The notes beneath the pieces were generated by a model, which had not been told where the DNA came from, did not search any database, and worked only from the letters and a program-made list of their open reading frames with translations. Positions 56,544 through 64,000 of a DNA stretch of 64,000 nt are shown here, one piece after another. This DNA is from Catenaria anguillulae PL171 (lineage: Eukaryota > Blastocladiomycota > Blastocladiomycetes > Blastocladiales > Catenariaceae): the NCBI GenBank assembly GCA_002102555.1, contig MCFL01000090.1, forward strand, positions 31,085-95,084, given 5' to 3'. Numbering within the stretch: the first letter of the stretch is position 1; the number at the start of each line of letters is the position of its first letter. The position numbers were made by a program, and so were the translations under genes.

Positions 56544-57864
56544 ATGGCGACAACAATGGACAAGTTCGCAGCCCGCGAGTTCTACACGGTTGTCATTGGT
56601 GGCTCGCTCCTCTCTACACTCGCCGGCTTTATCAACGCGGCCGTCCTCACAGGCAGCTTTCACGTTGCCGTCACCCACGTCACTGGCAGTTTGACGCGCC
56701 TCGGCTCCAGTCTAGCCACGGCCAATTGGCCATCCGCCGGCCAAGTTTCTGGCCTAACCTTGTGCTTCTTTCTTGGATCCGCCACCGCTGGTGCCACAAT
56801 CGACTCGACCAGGTTCCAGCTCGGACGCAGCTACGGGATTGCTTTGCTTGTTGAAGCCGCTATTCTGGTTCTTGCGTGGGTGTTTTTTAACGTAGGACAT
56901 CCCGCATTCGGGTCGGCCGCTGCCGCATATGCATGCGGCCTCCAAAACGCTTTCTGTACGGGTTACTCTGGTGCCGTGCTGCGCACAACGCACATGACGG
57001 GCATCACCACGGATCTCGGCATTCTGTTTGGGCAAATTATCGCCCGCAATCCGCGCGTCGAGTCGTGGAAAATCAAAGTTTTTGGCCCGCTGTGGATCGG
57101 GTACCTCGTGGGCGGCATTCTGGGAACGTGGGGAACGCTTGCTTGGGGAGATAACGCCATCCTGGTCCCCGCCGTCATCCTGTGCATGGCGGGCGTGTTT
57201 TACCTGACGTGGGGTCCCGCGCGCGAGGCGCGCGAGTTGTTGGCGATTGCCGTCAAGAGGGTGCAGATCGAGGTCGAGATGGGGATCAGTAAGACGGTCG
57301 ATGTGGTGCTGGATACTGCCGATGTTGTCGTGTCCAAAATTCCTGCGCAGGTCAGGGAGCCGCTCACCGAGTTTGGGACGCGGGTCGGGCAGGTCGGTCA
57401 GCTCATGATTCCCGCAACGCTGTCACGGTCGCGGGCGGCAAGTGCCGGGTCTCAACAACAGGAAAAGGAACAGCCGAGTCAGCATGCCCATCCCACACAC
57501 GGATTTCATCCGATTCAGCTGCCGCAGTCGCCAGCACACGCCAAGGTGACCATTACCAATTCGGCTGTGGCGCAAATGATTCAACAGGTGCACGCAAAGG
57601 AAGTGATGGAAAGTGAGATTGACAAGACATTCAAGGAGCTTGAGGCATGTGGATTTTTCGCTTCAGCCAGCCTCAACAAGGATCTAACCGTCCTTCGCCC
57701 TGTACCTGATGTAACAGATGCAGAAAATGCAGGAAAAGATTCAAGAAGACGAGATCCCAATTAATGGGGCATTTGTCCTCGCCAACGACGACGATGACGA
57801 CGGCAACGAGCAGGCAGCTTCCACGATTGCGCGCAAGGCACCGCCAACACTGATGGATGACTGA
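56544..57864 (+). CDS. DUF1275 (YoaK-type, UPF0700) membrane protein
   Basis: The first exon (56544-57644) encodes a multi-pass membrane domain of about 225 residues. It has the two family signatures, GFINAAVLTGSFHVAVTHVT near residue 28 and GLQNAFCTGYSGAVLRTTHM near residue 131. A cytoplasmic helical and low-complexity tail follows. Reading straight on ends at 57764. A GC-AG intron (57645-57723, GCATGT to GATGCAG, 79 bp, with a perfect CTAAC branch site) instead leads into KMQEKIQEDEIPINGAF and an acidic C-terminus ending LMDD at 57864. That version looks more protein-like and gives 413 residues. The family occurs in bacteria and fungi; its transport substrate is not known to me. Confidence 0.85.
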
Positions 57865-58033
57865 CCAAAGCGAGAAGGGGTTTGCAAATGAATGGTATTT
57901 AAACAGCCTCGCTGCCATGACGACTTTTTCCGACCGACTCATTTGAGCGGAATATAACACTTGTTAGAGCTACATACGCTCAAGCAGTTGTGTGTCATTT
58001 TACATGGGGCACATGTGCGCGACTGCATACATA

Positions 58034-58039
58034 AATAAA
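58034..58039 (+). terminator. Possible polyadenylation signal
   Basis: AATAAA, 170 bp downstream of the DUF1275 gene stop at 57864 and in the same orientation. The gap to the convergent gene's stop (58161) is otherwise empty. Confidence 0.3.
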
Positions 58040-58160
58040 ACGAGAGGTGAACAAAAGCAACAAAGAATGGTTCAAAATGCACAAAACTGAAAACCCCCAA
58101 AATCATGAAAACATGAACACCAACACCAATCCGCTCCAAAAGGCAAACACGTCTGCTCCC

Positions 58161-61100
58161 TCATTCGCTCAAATCCGACAATTCACTCACCGACACGGGC
58201 GACCCAGCTCCACTCCTTGTCTTCCTTCGTGACGACGACGACGACGACGACAGCCGCTCACCTGCTCCATTTGCCGCCGGCTTTGCCTTTGCCTTGCCCT
58301 TTCCCGCAAACCCTTGATCCTTGTGCGTTTCCGCGTCCACAGAAACTGGTCCATTTGCGGCACTGCCGGCCGCGGCCGCTGCGGTTGGTGTCACGGTCCC
58401 ACCGGCCCTCCTCGACGCTCTCAATCCGAGTGTGGTCGCATTTGCTTCAATTTGGTTAAACGCTTCAAACAAGGTCACCTTTTGCGCGGGCGCAGTTCCG
58501 GCCTCACGCAACCGGTCAGCGCGACGCGCACTTGCTGGTGGCTCCTGTGGTAACTTCTTCTTCTTTGAAGCACCGGACGTAGATTGCACTGGCGTCACTG
58601 GAACCGCAGCTGCATGGCGCTCATGGCTCGCATCCACTCGCCGCGACTTGGCTTTGCGCTTAGCGGCATCCTTGCTAACGGCGGCCATATCTGATTCGGC
58701 CGCAGCACCAGGACTTGGGCTCCGATGCTTGCGTTTGCGATCTCGCCGCCCCGTGCCCGACGAAGCCTCCGAAGCACCACCATCGCCCACGGGAATTAAC
58801 CCAAGCTCGACCAATTTCTCCAACTTCATAAACCGGCCCGTCTCATCCCGCACATTGTGCGCCTTGAAGGACGTCTCAAGTGCTACCGGGTTATCGACGC
58901 CAAGATTGGCCAATCTCTGTGCCTTGACCTTGGAGCGACGGACGCGATCGCGCTCGCGGCGCCGGGCAAGGGCTTTCTGGTGTCGTACTTCGGGCCTGTC
59001 TTCTGCATCGGATGCTGTCGGAGATGACGAAGACGAGGACGAGATGCTGTTAATGGAATCGAGGCTGGATGTGGACAGTGCGCGACCACGTTTCGGTGCA
59101 CGTTCTGGGGCGGAGACGTTGAGCCTGGACGGAAGAGGTGGTGGTGGTGGTGGAGGCGTGATGGCCCGTGAAGCAGCCGCAGAGGAAGCCGCCGAACGGC
59201 GTGTGCGAACTGGCGACAGGGCGGGTGAATCCGTAGGTGTCGTCAGTGGAAAGGACTGCGACAGGTCGGGAGCGGGGAGGTTTGACTTGCTCGCCTTGGT
59301 CATTCTGCGCAATTGCGGTGGCGGTTCTACTCTGCTCGCTCTGCATTTGAGCTTGCGTTTGCGTTCGCGCTCGCGCATGCGCTTGATGGCCAGTTGCTCT
59401 TCTCGACTGAGCTGGTTGAAGGGCAGATCCTTTGCAAGAGCGCGGGCCGCGACTTCTTCGTCCAATGAAAGCGCAGACGAGGATTGTGGCTGATCAGTGA
59501 CTTGTTCCTCTGACAGGTGCACAGCGTGCTCACAGTCAGCTTGATGGTCGCCGCGTGTCGGCGAAAGCGACGGCAGCGCAATTACTGGCGAGCTTGGCGG
59601 TCGTTGCCGGTTTCTCGAGTTCGGACGAGGAGGAGACACTGGGGTCGAGGGTCCCGAAGACGAGCGGTCAACGTACACAACCTCGCCTGGCATCAAAGGG
59701 TTGGTGTCCAGTGTTGAAGCGCGAACATGGCGTGGTTCGTATCTTTCGGGCTCGGCGTGAAGCGGCGGCGGTGGTGGTTGCTGAAGGTCGTCGCTGCTCG
59801 CCGCGTGGTCGAGCTCTTGTTCAAACTCGTCGTCCGTATCCAGCACGGGACCACGGCTTGCATTAGCAACTTCGTTGCGCAAAGGCGACTTGCTACGCAC
59901 AAGCGGGTGTGGTAGTGGTGGTGATCGTGACTTTGGAGACGACCGACCTTGCCTTGGTGAGCGTGAGCGAATCATGGACGGTGCCATTTGGTTGGCTCTG
60001 GGTGTGGGTGATCCAGCGGGCGAACCACCCTGCAAAGGCGACGGCGTTCGCACAGGTTGAGCGAGCAAGCGTGTACCCGAAAGTGATGAGCGCTTGGGCG
60101 TGACTGACTGCTCGGGCGAGCTCGAGTGGCGTGACGAGCGCAAAACAATGGCTGGTAACGGAATTTGTGGATCACCGACAGGCGACGTTGAACGGGCCGA
60201 CGGCGGTGCCGAGGTTTCGGGAGTCGTGAGGGGTGACGATGAGTCCATGGTAAGCGTGATACGTGGTCGACGGCCACGAACTGGTGAAGGGTTGCGTGAT
60301 ACAGCTCGAGCTGCTTCATCAGGGTCGCTTAAATCCGTCAATGAGCCGCCGTCGTCCTCGGATGATTGTACCATAGCGGTCATTGCTTCCGGCGGCGGTG
60401 GCGGTGGCGGCAGGCCTACAATCCGAAGCCGCTTCTTGGGAGGTGGCTGGGTACTCGGTGGCGGCGAGGTGATGCTGGCTCTGCGCCCTCTGGTGGCAAC
60501 TCCATACCCGTCGGTGACAGCCCCAACCGCATTGAGCGAATCCATGACCAGATCATCCGCCGTCATGCGCCTCTTTTTGGAGCCACTCGGTGCCGCCGAC
60601 GCCGACTGGGCTGACACTGCCGTGTCTTCCTCGCCTCCATCCGCTGCAGCAATCTGCTTCTTTTTGCCCTTCTTGGACGCGGCAGACAACATTGACGTGT
60701 CGACCCGCTGCTTCCTCTCCCACTGAGGCTCGGTCTGCATGACTTTTTCGTACGCCGCAATCGCCGCATCCATCAACTCTTGCGAATGTCCCTCCTTGTT
60801 GTCCCGGATCATCCGGATGCACTGCTCGTCCTTTTCGCGCGTCATTGGATGAAACCTCTGCACTCGCAACCACATGCCGGAATGCGTTGTTGTGCCGGCA
60901 AAGTACAGCGGCATGCTAAACCGATACGAATGCACGTCCTTCCTCAACTTCTTGATCCACGGATGCGGCGCTCCCGACGCAAGCGTCTCTGGTGGCCATC
61001 CGGTCGACGCTCGTTCAAGCCAGTCGCGGTCGAGGCCAATCACACGCATGGGCCACCAAATACCCGGTGGATCGATGCGCACCCAAGCGATCGAGCCAAT

Positions 61101-63999
61101 AGGCATGGATTTCGGAAAATGCGAGGGCGATGCGTAGCTGGTAAAGAAGGGCTCGTCGACATCGTACGTGCTGGGCTCGGGTGGCGGCGGTGACGGTGTG
61201 CGAGGTCTCCGCGGTGGTCTTGCACTTGCAGCGATGGCTGCGCCAGTCTCGTCCACCTCGTCGGCCGACAAGAGCGCCGCCGACATGCGTGCGCCATCCT
61301 CGCCCGCACCATCGGCAACCATTCTCCTTGTCATGCGAGTCCGACCCGCAGCCGTTTCGGCCAGAATCCGCTTGCGATATGCCGCCAGCACTCCGCGACC
61401 GCCCTTGATCCCACTCGCCGCTTCCTCGGCCACTCTTTCCATGGTCCTTGGATTGTATGGCCACATGCTGTCGTCCATCTGATTCACCTTGGGCACACTG
61501 TACTTGTCTCTGGCCTTGATTTGCTCCTCGAACGCATCCAACAGTCTGGCCGCCTCCTCTTCGCATGCGACCGCGGCCCTGTAATAAACCGTCTCGGGGG
61601 GATTAAACTCCTTGCAATTGTCCCAAATGAGCTGCAAATCAGCACGAAACTCGGCGATGGTGCCATACAGCCCGAAATCGAGCTTCTTTTGCACGGTCGC
61701 GAAATCCATGGGTTCAGCCACCAGATCCAAGTACCCCGCTATGAGCTCGGTATCCACGGGCTCGGCAAAAATGCGGCGCGTATCGACGGCCACAACCTTC
61801 TCAAGAATGGGTTGCAGCTTGGTCTTGAGGGCAAGCGATACACTGGTCCAAGCCTTGCACATGACGCCCACAGCCTGTGCGCGCAACCGCTCGCGCTTGC
61901 GCAGCTGGTCGCTCATGACGCGAATGCGCTCGAGCTCGTGTCGCAGCACAATCAGAGCTACGCGCGTCTCTGGGCGAATTCCCGACCCGGCGCCATGTGC
62001 GTCACGTGTGCCCGTCATGCTGCTTGGTGCTACCATGGATGATATGGACTGGTCAATGACGAGTCTGCGCAGCAGCGGTCCGCCACCGCGCAGGGCGCGT
62101 TTCACGGCCCAGAGCTTACACAGGGCGGTGAGGTCTGCGTCATTTGCGTCCGGAAGGGCGAGCTTGAGTTGCGAGTACACAAACGAATTGACGATTGGAT
62201 GCGCCGGGTCAAATTCAAACGAGTGCCTGCGTGGGTCGCCACCAGTAGCCGCGGCGGCTGCTTCCGTGTATGCTGACGACGAAGCGGAAGGTGATCCGAG
62301 CGGCCCGAAAACAGAAGTGAGCGCCGGTGTGCCCGTCCGCACGTGCACAATCTTGCCGACCTCGTCGTCCTCGTCCGAATCCACAATCGCCGATGAGCGG
62401 AACACTTTGCGTTGGGGTGTCGCGGGGCCACTTGCCGATGCCGCGGCTGCCGCCACAGCACCTCGAGTCGACGGCCGAGCCGCCCTCTTGTCTGATCCAG
62501 TTGCAGCAACCGCCGGCCGCTTCCTGGCAGGTCCAACGCTGCCATGGCGCTCACACAAAACGCGATGGGTGGCATTGTGCATGACGAGCCCGACCTGCCG
62601 TGCACAAGTAACGTGAAACGCCGTGCAGCACGTTCCCTTTGAGCACTGGATACACGCGCCCCTGCGTTGCTTGCACACGCTGCACACGAGCGCATATCGC
62701 TCGGCGGGAATCCCGGAAATGTCAATGGGCTCCATGATCTGCATCTGAATGATCTGCGCCTCGTGAATCCACAAGGCACACAACACATGGACCCACCGCG
62801 AATCGGTCGCCTGCTTGAGGGCCCCTCCCGGTTGCCCGCACAGCACACATGGCGTGTTTGGCGGACTTTGCGTTTCGCACCGCCGGCACAGCCACTGGCC
62901 CTCTGGAATGTTGACGACGCCATAGCACTCTTGGTGGACAGCAATGTTGCATCCGTCGCAAAACACAATGGCGTTTGCGTTCTCGCACTCATCGTCACCG
63001 CACACGCAGCAGTGACCGTCGTCCACGTGCAGCCCGCCTGTGACACCGACGCCGTGCGGCAGGCGCGACGTGAGCGAGTGCCACGACTTGTCGAGTGTGT
63101 CGAGGGCGTGCTCCACAGTCAAATGGGCTAGGTGCGGAGTGTACGCGTCGACCCACGCACGGTCGCGGTCGTCCAGGTCGTATTCGATTTGCGATGCGTG
63201 TGGCGTGTAGGTCAGGTAGGAGCCGTCGGCGGGGAAGGCAAAGTGCGGTGCAGATTCAGGGGTTGCCTCGTCGGAATCAGAGTCGGGCAGCTCCTCAAAT
63301 TCAATTGCAGGGACGGGCTTGAGGGGACCTGATGGCTGGATGAGAAGCGGTGCCCCGAAGTGGTCGACTCTGGAGCTACATACAGTCTCGAAGGTGAAAA
63401 AGTTGCGCAGCCCCTTACATGCGCTCATACACAAAAGCGTACCAAACGGTTGCAAACTGACTCGATTCTTGCCTTTGCCTTTGCCCTTTCCGCCCTTGCC
63501 GCTTCGTTTGCTGGCCGCACCACCTGCCACCCGCGCGCAGTGTCTCCGCCACTTGCAAACCCATACACATCCGCATTTGGGTTGTCCGGATCAATCACGG
63601 CAATGGGCAACGGAACCGTCGGCACCAAGTCTGGAAAGTAGACCTTGAAGCTCTGCTCTTCGCGCGGGACCACATCCACGGCCGCAGGCGCGGTGGCGGC
63701 AGGGCAGCCGTCATCTGCTCTTGCCCTTGCCCTTGTCCTTGCTCCTGTTCTTGGTCGGCAGATGAACGATTCGGCGCCGGAAACGCCTTTCCTACACCCT
63801 TACCCGCGGCTTTTCCGGCATTGGTCGAGATCCTCGGCCCACGGCCCATGCTGCCCGATCCCGCGGGCTTATCGCCAAGAATCTCGCCGCTCTGTTTCTC
63901 ATCATCATGCTCATCTCCATCTCTTGCCGCTGCACCAGATGCGGCCGACGCAGCGGCAGCGTGTGCCGCAACCATGACTGCGCGAGGGGCCTTGCCCAT
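58161..63999 (-). CDS. BRPF/Nto1-type chromatin reader (PHD-ePHD-bromodomain-PWWP), may be 5' partial
   Basis: The main exon runs from about 63386 to 58161. Upstream exons carry SFKVYFPDLVPTVPLPIAVI and the ATG at 63999, one base from the window edge, so the true start may lie outside. A 56-bp intron (63442-63387) is drawn; another near 63711-63764 in a QG-repeat is tentative. Domains in order: PHD finger (CCVCGDDEC...CDGCNIAVHQECYG), zinc knuckle and extended PHD (CVLCGQPGGAL...CSKGTCCTAFHVTCARQ), a bromodomain (about 61830-61490, with PMDFATVQKKL and WDNCKEFNPP), and a PWWP-like domain (about 61105-60830, AWVRIDPPGIWWPMRVIG). A long Ser/Pro-rich tail follows. Such proteins are scaffolds of MOZ/NuA3-type histone H3 acetyltransferase complexes. 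At about 1,900 residues it is longer than yeast Nto1. Confidence 0.87.
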
Positions 64000-64000
64000 G

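Noticed and set aside
58321-59493. 390-codon plus-strand frame
   Set aside because: It is the antisense shadow of the Ser/Pro/Ala-rich tail of the BRPF-type gene; GC-rich third positions keep it open.

Overview
The window looks like nuclear DNA of a zoosporic fungus. Blastocladiomycota (relatives of Allomyces or Catenaria) is my best guess. The reasons are intron-bearing eukaryotic genes with introns of mostly 56-92 bp, large ankyrin-type proteins built on VLEWW/VLDWF units, a fungal Plavaka DNA transposon, a BRPF/Nto1-type chromatin reader and a COA3-like mitochondrial assembly factor. The lineage is inferred from family content only. No tRNA, rRNA or CRISPR array was seen.

Layout. 0.2-4.5 kb: two minus-strand ankyrin proteins. 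4.7-32.6 kb: a tandem array of nine intact paralogs of a family I do not recognise, two on the plus strand and then seven head-to-tail on the minus strand, with three broken copies between them. 33.4-34.2 kb: a possible distant relative. 35.1-38.6 kb: an OCIA-domain-like small membrane protein and an 868-residue unknown protein. 39.3-42.4 kb: an OAS-like nucleotidyltransferase converging on a small unknown protein with an SPWISLT motif. 43.7-45.6 kb: a third ankyrin protein. 46.3-48.1 kb: an unknown, probably nuclear protein. 48.7-53.1 kb: a decayed Plavaka-type transposon. 53.2-55.6 kb: a tenth, intron-rich member of the array family, outside the array. 55.7-57.9 kb: COA3 and a DUF1275 (YoaK-type) membrane protein. 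58.2-64 kb: a PHD-ePHD-bromodomain-PWWP protein running to the window edge.

The array family is the most novel content. Each protein has one N-terminal module (a VLVILPP strand, a LARKAF helix, then a LNLRFAWV strand), one to six internal modules of about 90 residues, and usually one C-terminal module ending in an ELKI strand. The internal modules look like divergent RRM folds: a VGNL-type first strand, an FxFxSExDAxxCxxWI strand-helix, and a final KIVV strand. They fall into recognisable types that keep a fixed order (a-b-c-d, then C) across paralogs, while whole modules are gained or lost. Phase-1 introns lie in linkers between modules, and broken copies are joined across missing middles. 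This is the signature of a fast birth-and-death family.

What the genes do together is inference. The diversifying modular array, F-box-like/ankyrin proteins on both sides and an OAS-like enzyme in one 45-kb stretch resemble a self/non-self or RNA-sensing island. Nothing in the sequence proves a functional link. Splice sites were placed by eye from GT/GC-AG, reading-frame continuity and paralog comparison.
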